Source of the DNA: a virus
Virus record (IMG/VR): IMGVR_UViG_3300025759_000541
Coordinates: 1 to 27,672 of that record
Strand: one strand, 5' to 3'
Length of the DNA: 27,672 bases
Shown piece by piece: positions 5,349 through 12,743 of this stretch. Both the position numbers and the translations under genes were made by a program. The notes under the pieces are model-generated. The model ran no database searches and was not told the DNA's origin. It saw only the letters and a program-made list of their open reading frames with translations. Each line of letters opens with the position of its first letter. Position 1 is the stretch's first letter.

Positions 5349-5538
5349 TTTCTATCCAAATGGTGAGATAATAGATTATTCATTACCTCAATCATTTAAA
5401 AAGAGTTTAACAAAAGAAGCCTGTGGAAACTGTGGTTTATATTCTAACAGACGTAGCTTCTGTGGTAGATGGGGAAGCAAAGGTGTTAAAGATAGTTATA
5501 TTTGCCATGAGTGGAGAAAAAGGTTCTTTCAAAGATAG
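5329..5538 (+). CDS. Four-cysteine zinc-knuckle-like protein (69 aa)
   Basis: Cys32 and Cys35 (ACGNCGLYS), Cys45 (SFCGRW) and Cys59 (YICHEW) make a compact four-cysteine array suited to one zinc ion or an iron-sulphur cluster. Aromatic and basic residues surround the cysteines, and the C-terminus is basic (WRKRFFQR). Proteins with this CxNC...YCxxW...C..W pattern are common as small hypothetical genes in marine phages; their role is not known to me. ATG 5329 lies inside the preceding gene. The 20-base gap after it is the first unlinked junction for about 2.3 kb. Confidence 0.6.
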   Translation: MEVKRSNFYPNGEIIDYSLPQSFKKSLTKEACGNCGLYSNRRSFCGRWGSKGVKDSYICHEWRKRFFQR

Positions 5539-5558
5539 TTTTGTGATATTTATGCCAC

Positions 5559-5831
5559 ATGGCTAAATATAAAAACAGAACTGTAAAACTTAACAAACCA
5601 ATGCGTGGAGATGTTAAGAAGTTTAAGGTATTCGTAAAAGACAGAAGTACAGGCAGAGTTAAGAAGGTTAATTTTGGCTCTAAGACTATGTCTATCAAGA
5701 AGAATATTCCAGCTAGGCAAAAAAGTTTCTTTGCTAGATTCAGACCTATATTAGCTAAAGTTAAAGGTCAGAAGAATTTAAGTCCAGCATATTGGGCAAT
5801 ACAATCATGGAAAAAAGGGTTTAAAGTATGA
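5559..5831 (+). CDS. Basic phage protein of the KLNKPMRGDVKK family (90 aa)
   Basis: The beginning VKLNKPMRGDVKKFKVFVKD, followed by TGRVKKVNFGSKTMSIKK and ARQKSFFARF, matches a family widespread in marine and T4-like phages, usually written ...NFG(D/S)xxMxIKxxxPxRRKSFRARHxC...YWSCKxW. Here both cysteines usually found in its C-terminal half appear to be replaced (FARFRPIL and YWAIQSW). The family is small and very basic; its molecular role is unknown, with virion or DNA-associated placement suggested by its neighbours. It starts ATG 5559 with no strong ribosome binding site and overlaps the next gene by four bases (ATGA). Confidence 0.68.
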   Translation: MAKYKNRTVKLNKPMRGDVKKFKVFVKDRSTGRVKKVNFGSKTMSIKKNIPARQKSFFARFRPILAKVKGQKNLSPAYWAIQSWKKGFKV

Positions 5832-5923
5832 TTGATAGATTTTTATATAAATTCTTTAGCTTATTAGATGATTTCTTTGATAAGTTTATTTCAGATGCAC
5901 CTAAAAAAAGGAAAAAGAAATGA
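5828..5923 (+). CDS. Tiny amphipathic protein with basic tail (31 aa)
   Basis: ATG 5828 overlaps the previous stop as ATGA, and TGA 5921-5923 overlaps the next ATG. The 31 residues start with an aromatic amphipathic helix (DRFLYKFFSLLDDFFDKF) and end with PKKRKKK. The A/G-rich codons of that basic tail (AAGGAAAAAG) serve as the ribosome binding site of the next gene. The pattern, amphipathic helix plus cationic tail, could associate with membranes. No family known; coupling on both sides is the main evidence. Confidence 0.5.
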   Translation: MIDRFLYKFFSLLDDFFDKFISDAPKKRKKK

Positions 5924-6084
5924 GAGATAACAAAGTATTAGAGTCGTTTAAAAAAAAACTAGAAAAGAATTTAAAAGAAATGAATATCTTTAAGCATTTA
6001 AGACAAGAAGTAAATCATGGTGCTAATGGTACACAAGGCTATGTAATTAAAAAAGGTATTAACAAAGGTAAAGTTGCTAAATGA
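5920..6084 (+). CDS. Small hypothetical protein (54 aa)
   Basis: This 54-codon frame starts ATG 5920 with AAGGA upstream and overlaps its neighbours by four bases on both sides (ATGA). It is lysine-rich (KVLESFKKKLEKNLKEMN) and then has HLRQEVNHGANGTQGYVIKK, a Gly-containing segment that looks like a folded end. No recognised family or motif. Its position just before the exported-protein cluster and its exact coupling support expression. Function unknown. Confidence 0.55.
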   Translation: MRDNKVLESFKKKLEKNLKEMNIFKHLRQEVNHGANGTQGYVIKKGINKGKVAK

Positions 6085-6716
6085 GGTTAAACATGAATTA
6101 TTATTTTACAGGTGTTTTGATTGTTCTGATGTTTCTTCTAACTTTGTTAGAACCAGCATATCCTGACTCTACACAATCAAATGTAAGTGGTAGCAATACT
6201 GCAATCGAGGGTGGATATACATCTTCATCTAGTACAACTTTTCAATCAGGTTCATCATCAAACACTACATCTAATTCTACCAATCATTCTAATATTAAAT
6301 CAGCACCACCAACAGCTTCTGCACCATCATTCTCTGCTCAATCACAAGACGTTTGTGCAACAGGAGTATCAGTAGGTATTCAAACATTTGGTACAGGATT
6401 TTCAGGGGGTAAGACTAATAGAGATATGAACTGTGAAAGAATTAAGTTAGCTAAAGTTCTTTATGACTTTGGAATGAAAGTAGGAAGTGTGGCTTTATTG
6501 TGTCAAGACGAGAGAGTCTTTGAAGCTATGATTAATGCTGGAACACCTTGTCCTGTAGATGGTAAGATAGGTAATGAAGCATTAAAGATTTGGAATAGAT
6601 ATGAATTTGAAAGACCAGATTATGAAACTTATGTTAAAAGAATTAAAAAGAGAGAAGTAATAGATAATAAAATAAACAAAGAAGAAGCTAAAAGATTAGA
6701 ATTACATACTAAATGA
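6081..6716 (+). CDS. Membrane-anchored or secreted protein, Ser/Thr-rich stalk (211 aa)
   Basis: Residues 8-24 are a hydrophobic anchor or signal segment. Residues 28-75 are a low-complexity Ser/Thr/Asn stalk. A conserved-looking domain starts at SAPPTASAPSFSAQSQDVC and has Cys92, Cys118 (NRDMNCERIKLAKVLYDFGM), Cys141 (ALLCQDERVFEAM) and Cys157 (AGTPCP), which could form two disulphides. This cysteine domain belongs to a family repeatedly seen in marine phages but without known function. The charged C-terminus (YVKRIKKREVIDNKINKEEA) is helical. The gene overlaps both neighbours by four bases. The topology suggests action in the periplasm or on the particle surface; neither is shown. Confidence 0.7.
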   Translation: MRLNMNYYFTGVLIVLMFLLTLLEPAYPDSTQSNVSGSNTAIEGGYTSSSSTTFQSGSSSNTTSNSTNHSNIKSAPPTASAPSFSAQSQDVCATGVSVGIQTFGTGFSGGKTNRDMNCERIKLAKVLYDFGMKVGSVALLCQDERVFEAMINAGTPCPVDGKIGNEALKIWNRYEFERPDYETYVKRIKKREVIDNKINKEEAKRLELHTK

Positions 6717-6826
6717 TTTGGATAATAACATTAATAATAGGATTTGCTTATGCGAATTATCTCTCTGATAAGTGGGCTAATGCTCTTAACCCTTACAATT
6801 TCAGCAGAAGAAATAACAACAGATAA
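6713..6826 (+). CDS. Possible nested membrane peptide (37 aa)
   Basis: ATG 6713 makes an ATGA overlap with the preceding stop and opens a 37-codon frame that ends at TAA 6824-6826, running 77 bases into the next gene in a different frame. The product starts with one hydrophobic segment (MIWIITLIIGFAYANYLSD) followed by a polar basic tail (SRRNNNR). Nested small membrane proteins occur in phage lysis cassettes, but none of the expected neighbours is adjacent. It may simply be a leader that couples translation of the 6750 gene. Confidence 0.35.
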   Translation: MIWIITLIIGFAYANYLSDKWANALNPYNFSRRNNNR

Positions 6827-7994
6827 TCTAATTAGCCAAGACTTCACAGATGGCTCATGGAATAATCCTGTAAATAGTTGGCACGCACCAAACGACTTAG
6901 CTGGTTGGAATGGATTAGAACATACAACAGAAGTTACTTACACACCTGAAACAGAAGCATTAAAACAAAATGGATTTGAGATGAATGCTGGTGGAGAAAT
7001 ATTTCATTGGTACAACGGACAAACAGTTCATGTTAATCAATCAGTAACATTAGATAATGGAACTGTATTTGAGCAAACAAAAAGCTATACAGCTTCAAGA
7101 GGTACAGTACATGATGTAGAAAATACTATTGTTATTAATTCTAATACAAGTGAGTCTTATGATTTAGGTATGGGAATATTATTTGAAGATACTAGAGGTC
7201 AAGTAGGACATTACTCTGCTGATTTCCGTGACCCTTTTATAACCCTTACTTATGATGACACAGTATTTCAATTAGATGAAGTTGTAGAACAAGAACTAAC
7301 AGATTTATTTACTGAATTTAAACCAGAAAAAGATTTAAAATTAGAGGAAACATTTAAAGTAGTTGAGTTGTTTAATGACCCTATTGAAATGAAAGAAGAA
7401 TTAAAGATTGAAGAATTTACAGAGATAGTATCTATGCCAGAAAAAGAGCCTGAAGTAATTGAAGAAATGCCAAATGTTACAGAAGAAATTGTAGAAGAAA
7501 AACCAGAAGAAGAAGTAATTACAGAAGAAATTATTCAAGAAGCTAAAGAGGAAATACCAGAAGAAACTAAAGAAGAAGAAGTTATTGAGGAAGCACCAAA
7601 GGAAACCACAGAAGAAACACCTAAAAAAGAAATTAAAACAAAGGTAGCAAGTAAGAAAAGCAAGAAACCTAAGATAGATAAGATTATGGCTAAAGTAGAT
7701 GCACAAGTAAAAGATAGTGCTAAAAACTTAGTTATTAAAAACATTATTAAATTAGATGCTATGCAGAACGATCAGGCTTCATTAGTTGATTACAATAATG
7801 CTGTATTTTATACACCTAAAGATATTTATTTGAATCAGATTGAGATATTTGATAATAGGTCTATCTATAAGAATGTTGATTTAGTTCAATATATTGATAA
7901 TGATATAATGGAGATCAAGATTAAAAAATTAAACGAAATAAAGTATAAGAAAAGAATATTACTTTTAGAATTACAGGAGTTGAAAAATGGTTAA
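6750..7994 (+). CDS. Secreted protein with Glu/Pro-rich low-complexity region (414 aa)
   Basis: ATG 6750 is chosen over TTG 6744 because AGGA lies about eight bases upstream and the product then begins with a clean signal peptide (MRIISLISGLMLLTLTISA, cleavage before EE). Residues 20-170 are a beta-rich domain with many Asn, Thr and aromatic residues (GWNGLEHTTEVTY, FHWYNGQTVHVNQSV, YDLGMGILFEDTRGQVGHY). Residues about 180-300 are an acidic, repetitive Glu/Pro/Val/Ile stretch (EEKPEEEVITEEIIQEAKEE), then a Lys-rich link and a C-terminal helical part. The order is signal, globular domain, spacer, C-domain, as in surface or periplasm-spanning proteins. No named family. The end overlaps the next gene by eight bases. 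Confidence 0.68.
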   Translation: MRIISLISGLMLLTLTISAEEITTDNLISQDFTDGSWNNPVNSWHAPNDLAGWNGLEHTTEVTYTPETEALKQNGFEMNAGGEIFHWYNGQTVHVNQSVTLDNGTVFEQTKSYTASRGTVHDVENTIVINSNTSESYDLGMGILFEDTRGQVGHYSADFRDPFITLTYDDTVFQLDEVVEQELTDLFTEFKPEKDLKLEETFKVVELFNDPIEMKEELKIEEFTEIVSMPEKEPEVIEEMPNVTEEIVEEKPEEEVITEEIIQEAKEEIPEETKEEEVIEEAPKETTEETPKKEIKTKVASKKSKKPKIDKIMAKVDAQVKDSAKNLVIKNIIKLDAMQNDQASLVDYNNAVFYTPKDIYLNQIEIFDNRSIYKNVDLVQYIDNDIMEIKIKKLNEIKYKKRILLLELQELKNG

Positions 7995-8259
7995 AAATAT
8001 TAAAGATAATCTAACAAACATAGTAGTCATCTTAGGACTTATAGCTTCTATTGGTGCTGGATTTACAAAGTTTGCTAAGATGGAATCTACAATCGAGCAA
8101 CTATCAAATCAAACTGCACCAGATTTACAAGGCATAGATAATAATAGTTTTGCTATCATAGATATAGATAAGCAAGTGGCTATATTACAAAAAGAAATTG
8201 AAGTATTAAAATTAGAAATATCTGAGATTAAAGAAAGCAACAAAAACCCACTTCAATAA
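7987..8259 (+). CDS. Single-pass membrane protein with coiled coil (90 aa)
   Basis: After a short basic start (MVKNIKDNLT) comes one transmembrane helix (residues 11-27, NIVVILGLIASIGAGFT), then a linker and a heptad-patterned helix at residues 55-85 (IDIDKQVAILQKEIEVLKLE). The layout, short cytoplasmic N-terminus, one membrane span and an outside or inside coiled coil, is common in phage accessory and lysis-related proteins but is not diagnostic. A ribosome binding site CAGGAG lies upstream inside the previous gene. The stop overlaps the next ATG by one base. Confidence 0.65.
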   Translation: MVKNIKDNLTNIVVILGLIASIGAGFTKFAKMESTIEQLSNQTAPDLQGIDNNSFAIIDIDKQVAILQKEIEVLKLEISEIKESNKNPLQ

Positions 8260-8480
8260 TGCACTATGTATTAGCCTTTAGTATCTGCTCTGCAATCACA
8301 GGCTTTTGTAATAGTACATCATTAGTTCCTGTGAAGTTTAATACATGGTCTGAATGTGTTATAGGTGGAAGTCAATTAACTATTGAATATACAATTAAAA
8401 TGGAAGAAAAAATAAATAAGGATAAACTCTATATCACTTATTTCTGTAATGAAAATATCTCTGACAAAACCCCAACTTAA
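8259..8480 (+). CDS. Small exported four-cysteine protein (73 aa)
   Basis: The first 17 residues (MHYVLAFSICSAITGFC) are hydrophobic, consistent with a signal sequence. Cys10, Cys17, Cys33 (NTWSECVIGG) and Cys63 (YITYFCNEN) could form disulphides in the periplasm. A similar arrangement, hydrophobic start, WxECxxxG and a FC near the end, recurs in small marine phage proteins placed next to terminase genes; their role is unknown. Its last 32 bases overlap the large terminase gene in another frame. Confidence 0.62.
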   Translation: MHYVLAFSICSAITGFCNSTSLVPVKFNTWSECVIGGSQLTIEYTIKMEEKINKDKLYITYFCNENISDKTPT

Positions 8481-9684
8481 AGTATCATCTAGTCAAGCAA
8501 GGTTTAGAGTTCTTATAAGTGGTCGAAGATTTGGTAAAACTTATCTATGTATTACCGAGATGATGAAGTACGCAACAAAGCCTAAACAAAAGATATGGTA
8601 TGTTGCACCTACCTTTAAGATGGCGAAAGAAATCGTATGGGCTAATCTAAAAGAAATGCTTAATCAGTTTAACTGGATAGAAGATATAAACGAAACAAGC
8701 ATGACTATCACAATAAGACAATCCAATAGCACAATCTCATTAAAGGGTGCTGATAATTATGATTCATTAAGAGGTAGTGGATTAGACTTTTTAATTTTAG
8801 ATGAGTTTGCAGATATAGATAAACGAGCATGGTTTGAAGTATTACGTGCTTCTGTTGCAGATACTTTAGGGAAAGTTCTTATGTGTGGAACTCCAAAGGG
8901 ATATGGTAATTGGTCTTATGAAATGTATTTAAAAGGTAAGCAAGATAAGGAATGGGATAGCTATCAATATACTACTATTCAAGGTGGTATGGTGTCTAAA
9001 GAGGAAATAGAACAGGCTAAACAAGATATTGATATTAGAACTTTTAGACAAGAGTTTGAGGGTACATTTGAGAACTATGCTGGTTCAGTTTATTATAACT
9101 TTCACCCAGTTGAGAATGTAGTTAAAAAAGAAATTGATTGGGAGAAGCCTTTACATATTGGAATGGACTTTAATGTCGATCCCATGAGTGCTTGTGTTGC
9201 ACAATTAGACAAAGATAAAATATACTTTCTTGATGAAGTTATTATTTATGGAAGTAATACAGATGAAATGGTGCAAGAATTAAGAGATAGATATGGCACA
9301 AAGATTCCAATAATCATATATCCTGACCCAGCTTCTAAACAAAGAAAGACATCTGCTGGAGGTAGAACTGATTTAAGTATCTTACAAAATGCTGGTTTTA
9401 AAGTTAAAGTTAAGAATAAACACCCAGCTATTAGAGATAGGGTCAATGCTGTTAATAGTAAGCTAAAAGATTCTAATGGCGAAAGACATATTTTTGTTTC
9501 ACATTCTTGCAAAACATTGATAAAAGGTTTACAAAGACAAATATACAAGGAGAATACAAATATTCCTGATAAGGAAGATGGCTTCGATCATATGAATGAC
9601 GCACTTGGTTATATGATTGATTACTTAAAGCCATTAACTACACAGGTAAGATTTAACCCTCCTTCAAGATGGACAATGAAATAA
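8449..9684 (+). CDS. terL: Terminase large subunit (411 aa)
   Basis: This is the DNA-packaging motor. The ATPase domain has Walker A GRRFGKT (residues 25-31), Walker B FLILDE (114-119) and a coupling motif MCGTPKGYG (145-153). The C-terminal RNase-H-like nuclease has GMDFNVDP with catalytic Asp240, YPDPAS around Asp302, and GFDHMNDALGY with Asp384. Length is normal for compact phage terminases, and no domain is missing. ATG 8449 lies inside the previous gene. It would pump DNA through the portal and cut it. The small-subunit-like gene sits 3.4 kb upstream, so the two may still be on one message. Confidence 0.96.
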   Translation: MKISLTKPQLKVSSSQARFRVLISGRRFGKTYLCITEMMKYATKPKQKIWYVAPTFKMAKEIVWANLKEMLNQFNWIEDINETSMTITIRQSNSTISLKGADNYDSLRGSGLDFLILDEFADIDKRAWFEVLRASVADTLGKVLMCGTPKGYGNWSYEMYLKGKQDKEWDSYQYTTIQGGMVSKEEIEQAKQDIDIRTFRQEFEGTFENYAGSVYYNFHPVENVVKKEIDWEKPLHIGMDFNVDPMSACVAQLDKDKIYFLDEVIIYGSNTDEMVQELRDRYGTKIPIIIYPDPASKQRKTSAGGRTDLSILQNAGFKVKVKNKHPAIRDRVNAVNSKLKDSNGERHIFVSHSCKTLIKGLQRQIYKENTNIPDKEDGFDHMNDALGYMIDYLKPLTTQVRFNPPSRWTMK

Positions 9685-9687
9685 ATT

Positions 9688-11094
9688 ATGGCATACACTA
9701 GAGATCAAGCAATCGAAACCCACAAAGATTACGCAGAAACAATTAATAATTGGGAATACTATATCCGATCTTATAATGGTGGTTATGACTATATGACAGG
9801 ACAGTATCTTAGCAGATACAATTTAGAATTAGATAACGAGTTCAATCAAAGACTAGCTAACACTCCATGCGACAATCATTGTAAAAACATCATTCAAATA
9901 TACTCATCATTTTTATTTAGAGTTAGACCAAGTAGAGATTTTGGTTCTATGCAAGACGAGGCTTCATTACAAAACTTTTTAAAAGACGCAGACTTAGAAG
10001 GTAACAATTTAAACGCAGTAATTAAACAGGCTCAAAACTATGCTTCAATCTATGGTCAATGTTTTATGATTTTAGATAAGCCTAATATTCAAACTAATAC
10101 AGCAGCAGAAGAATTAGACCAAGACATCAGACCTTACTTATCAATCGTTACTTCTGAAAATGTTTTAGATTGGAACTATGTTAGACAACCTAATGGTAAA
10201 TACGAACTAGACTATTTAAAAATTAGAGAAGAAGTTGATAGAGATGGTGGTACTTACATGAGGATTTGGTACTTAGATAGAATTGATACTTTGTATATGC
10301 CAGAAAGAGAAGAACCTAAATTAATTGATAGTGTTCCTAATACGATTGGTAAAATACCAGCAGTTATTTTATATAATTCTAAATCACACAAAAGAGGAAT
10401 AGGTCAATCAGATTTAACTGATATAGCTGATCTACAAAAATCTATTTACAATGAATACTCTGAAATGGAACAATTAATCAGATTAACTAACCACCCATCT
10501 TTAGTTAAGACTCCAAGTGTTAATGCAAGTGCTGGTGCTGGTGCAGTTATTGAAATGCCTGATGAATTAGAACCAAACTTAAAACCTTATTTATTACAAC
10601 CATCAGGTTCTAGCTTACAATCAATAATGGATTCAATTAACAACAAAGTTGAATCTATAAATAGAATTGCACACACAGGTGCTATTAGAACTACAAAGAC
10701 AGGGATTAGTTCAGGTGTTGCATTACAAACTGAATTTGAATTACTTAATGCTAGACTATCTGAAAAAGCTGACAACTTACAAATTGCAGAAGAACAATTA
10801 TTTAATCTATATGCTATGTTCCAAAACACTACATTTGATGGTGAGATTAATTACCCAGATTCATTTAACATTAGAGATTACGCAACTGATCTTATGTTCT
10901 ATCAACAAGCAAAAGCAATCAATGTTCAATCTCCTACATTAATGAAAGAGATAGATAAAGAAATAGCTAGAGCAGTAGTTGATGATGATGAAAAACTAAA
11001 TGATATATTTAATGAGATAGATAGTAATTCAGAAGTTGGAGAATTTACACAAGACGAAGTAGAACAAGAATCTGTAGCTGAAGAACAGATATAA
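9688..11094 (+). CDS. Portal protein (468 aa)
   Basis: Placed directly after the large terminase, with length and composition normal for a portal. Visible elements are an N-terminal helical region (NWEYYIRSYNGGYDYMTGQY), a core segment with NHCKNIIQIYSSFLFRVRP, the wing with PYLSIVTSENVLDWNY, a conserved-looking GQSDLTDIADLQKSIYNEYS helix that would line the channel, and a long helical C-terminus including GISSGVALQTEFELLNARLS. This is the portal type related to SPP1 gp6/DUF4055-like proteins. It forms the dodecameric ring for DNA entry, exit and tail attachment. The C-terminal 40 residues are acidic. It ends next to a terminator hairpin. Confidence 0.88.
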   Translation: MAYTRDQAIETHKDYAETINNWEYYIRSYNGGYDYMTGQYLSRYNLELDNEFNQRLANTPCDNHCKNIIQIYSSFLFRVRPSRDFGSMQDEASLQNFLKDADLEGNNLNAVIKQAQNYASIYGQCFMILDKPNIQTNTAAEELDQDIRPYLSIVTSENVLDWNYVRQPNGKYELDYLKIREEVDRDGGTYMRIWYLDRIDTLYMPEREEPKLIDSVPNTIGKIPAVILYNSKSHKRGIGQSDLTDIADLQKSIYNEYSEMEQLIRLTNHPSLVKTPSVNASAGAGAVIEMPDELEPNLKPYLLQPSGSSLQSIMDSINNKVESINRIAHTGAIRTTKTGISSGVALQTEFELLNARLSEKADNLQIAEEQLFNLYAMFQNTTFDGEINYPDSFNIRDYATDLMFYQQAKAINVQSPTLMKEIDKEIARAVVDDDEKLNDIFNEIDSNSEVGEFTQDEVEQESVAEEQI

Positions 11095-11118
11095 AAAAGG
11101 CGACCATTAAGATCGCCT
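11093..11118 (-). terminator. Rho-independent terminator for the leftward gene (possibly bidirectional)
   Basis: AGGCGA (11098-11103) and TCGCCT (11113-11118) form a 6-bp stem with a 9-base loop. Read leftward, the stem is followed by six T residues (complement of the A run at 11093-11098), a classic intrinsic terminator 22 bases past the stop of the 11140-11577 gene. Read rightward, the stem is followed by ATTTCATT, a weaker T-tract, so some rightward termination after the portal gene is possible. Confidence 0.8.
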
Positions 11119-11139
11119 ATTTCATTAGTTAGTTAATTA

Positions 11140-11577
11140 TTAAGAATTAAATTCTAAAGTTCTAACACCATTTACAGGCTCAGAAAATTTACCAATTTCA
11201 GAAAATAATAAATTTTTTTGTGTCCAATTTTTCCAAGTATCAGATAAATATTTACTACATTCATTAAAAGTATAAGTGTCATTTAACTTTTTAGTAATGC
11301 TTTTAGATTTATCTATATGATTTATATAATCCATATAACACACACTATCTTCTTCATCTCTATTTTGACTTGTAGCTTGATTTACTTTTTGACCATTTAA
11401 AACAATCTTTTGTTCAGTACCTTTTATGTAATTTTTAATACTAATTGTTTCTCCTGTATTTTTGTAAAAGTGAGTTGTTTCTTCTTTTTGAACAACTCTT
11501 ACCCAACCATAGTTGTATGTTCTTACAGTATTTCTTCTGCTGATTATTTTATTGTTTAGTTTTATTAAGTATTTCAT
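11140..11577 (-). CDS. Inverted accessory gene (moron-like), hypothetical protein (145 aa)
   Basis: This is the only leftward gene within more than 25 kb of rightward genes, and it separates the portal and head-morphogenesis genes. It has its own strong-looking promoter, an AAGGAGAGAGA ribosome binding site and its own terminator. The product is soluble with no signal or membrane segment: MKYLIKLNNKIISRRN, GWVRVVQKEETTHFYK, a Lys/Gln-rich centre, and SKYLSDTWKNWTQ near the C-terminus. No family is recognised. The autonomous unit inside a late operon matches the definition of a moron, commonly used for host modification or exclusion of other phages; its actual role is unknown. Confidence 0.75.
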   Translation of the reverse strand: MKYLIKLNNKIISRRNTVRTYNYGWVRVVQKEETTHFYKNTGETISIKNYIKGTEQKIVLNGQKVNQATSQNRDEEDSVCYMDYINHIDKSKSITKKLNDTYTFNECSKYLSDTWKNWTQKNLLFSEIGKFSEPVNGVRTLEFNS

Positions 11578-11604
11578 TTTCTCTCTCCTTTTATTTATCT
11601 ATAA

Positions 11605-11633
11605 AATCTATAAAAAATTGATATAAAGGTCAA
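11605..11633 (-). promoter_or_regulatory. Sigma70-like promoter of the inverted gene
   Basis: On the minus strand TTGACC (11633-11628) matches the -35 consensus at five of six positions. It is followed after 17 bases by TAGATT (11610-11605), or after 15 bases by TATAGA (11612-11607), and then by an A/T-rich leader with AAGGAGAGAGA before the start at 11577. This is the best promoter match I see in the window and supports separate expression of the inverted gene. Confidence 0.65.
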
Positions 11634-11646
11634 ATAAAAACGAGCA

Positions 11647-11694
11647 TAGTATTTACTAGCTTTTTGGAGTATATATTAGAACATAATTAGAACA
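11647..11694. promoter_or_regulatory. Palindrome and 11-bp-spaced direct repeat upstream of the head genes
   Basis: TAGTA-tt-TACTA (11647-11658) is a perfect dyad. Further right, ATTAGAACA occurs twice (11675-11683 and 11686-11694), spaced 11 bases, about one helical turn, ending right before the ATG at 11697. A weak -10-like TATATT (11672-11677) overlaps the first copy. This could be an operator for the divergent pair (inverted gene and head-morphogenesis gene). No good ribosome binding site is present just before 11697. Confidence 0.35.
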
Positions 11695-11696
11695 AA

Positions 11697-12725
11697 ATGG
11701 CAGACATAATCAAAGAGGCAACTGAATACCGAATCAAGCAAATAGAACTTGCAGAAGCTAAATATTACGAAACCTTAATTAAAACATTAGACAAGATAGA
11801 AGCAGAAGTAGTTTCACTTGCTGGAAGATTACCTACAACAGATGGCAAGTTAATAGAACTACAATCAGCTATTGCTATTAGACCACAGATAAAAGCTATT
11901 CTTGAAAGAGAATATTTAGCATGGTCAGATACAGTTGTTAGAGAAGGCTTTAACAAACAAGCTAAAAGAGTTGAAAAATCATTTAAAGCAATATTAGAAA
12001 AAGCTAGAATAAGAAATAAACTTTCAGCAGAAGATTTAGCAAAGTTTTCTGAATTAACTAAAGGCGATTTAGCATTAGTTCAAAATTTAAAACAACAATA
12101 CTTTACACAGTTCAAAGATGTATCAAATACATTTACAAGAAAGCTATCAGAAAAAGTTTATCAGAATACATTAGTTGGTTCAGATTTTACAGTATTAGAA
12201 AAAGAACTTAGACAAACTATTAATGGAATATATGCTAGTTCTGATGACCCTGAAATTCAAAGATTAGTTACTTATATTAAAAGAAATCAAAATTCAGACA
12301 ATGCTACAATTCAAGCTAAAGTTGATAAGTCTGTTCAAACATTACAATCTAAATTTGCTAGAGATCGTGCTGGAGAGAACATGAAACGATATGCTGGACA
12401 AATTTTAAATGATTCTTTAAGAGATTTTGACGCAACCTTAAACCTTAACAAGTCGCAAGATGCTGGTTTAACTTATGTCAAATACTATGGAGATGTAATT
12501 CCAACAACTAGAGAGATTTGCAGAAATGTAATTAATGGAGTATATAACAAACGACAAGGTGGACTTTTTACCATTGATGAAGTGAACGCACTTTGGAATA
12601 GTAGAAGTTGGAAGGGTAAGAAGTCTGGTAATCCTCTAATAGTTCGTGGGGGTTATAATTGCAGACACCAATGGAGTTATGTCAATCCTGATTGGTATGA
12701 CGAAGCTGGAGAACTAATAATATAA
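11697..12725 (+). CDS. Head morphogenesis / minor capsid protein (342 aa)
   Basis: The protein follows the portal in order (with the inverted gene between) and has the features of the SPP1 gp7/Mu gpF-type head protein: a long helical N-terminal part, and a C-terminal domain with GLTYVKYYGDVIPTTREIC, a GGLFTIDEV segment, and the closing motif RGGYNCRHQWSYV with a Cys/His pair. Proteins of this type attach to the portal and are needed for capsid assembly and DNA injection. An in-frame stop at 11688-11690 limits the start to ATG 11697, yet no clear ribosome binding site precedes it, unusual in this window. The following gene has a good one. Confidence 0.85.
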   Translation: MADIIKEATEYRIKQIELAEAKYYETLIKTLDKIEAEVVSLAGRLPTTDGKLIELQSAIAIRPQIKAILEREYLAWSDTVVREGFNKQAKRVEKSFKAILEKARIRNKLSAEDLAKFSELTKGDLALVQNLKQQYFTQFKDVSNTFTRKLSEKVYQNTLVGSDFTVLEKELRQTINGIYASSDDPEIQRLVTYIKRNQNSDNATIQAKVDKSVQTLQSKFARDRAGENMKRYAGQILNDSLRDFDATLNLNKSQDAGLTYVKYYGDVIPTTREICRNVINGVYNKRQGGLFTIDEVNALWNSRSWKGKKSGNPLIVRGGYNCRHQWSYVNPDWYDEAGELII

Positions 12726-12743
12726 ACAAACAAGGAGTCTTAC

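Noticed and set aside
7401-7744. Antisense open frames rich in Phe, Cys and Ser opposite the Glu-rich gene
   Set aside because: They are mirror images of the GAA/GAG-rich repeat codons of the 6750-7994 gene; no ribosome binding site or coupling, and low-complexity composition.
10587-10942. Out-of-frame and antisense frames inside the portal gene
   Set aside because: They are shadows of the long, well-supported portal frame without start signals.
2081-11655. AGTATTTA repeated in both control regions (2081, 2266, 11648)
   Set aside because: An eight-base word with seven A/T positions is expected a few times by chance in an A/T-rich sequence of this size.
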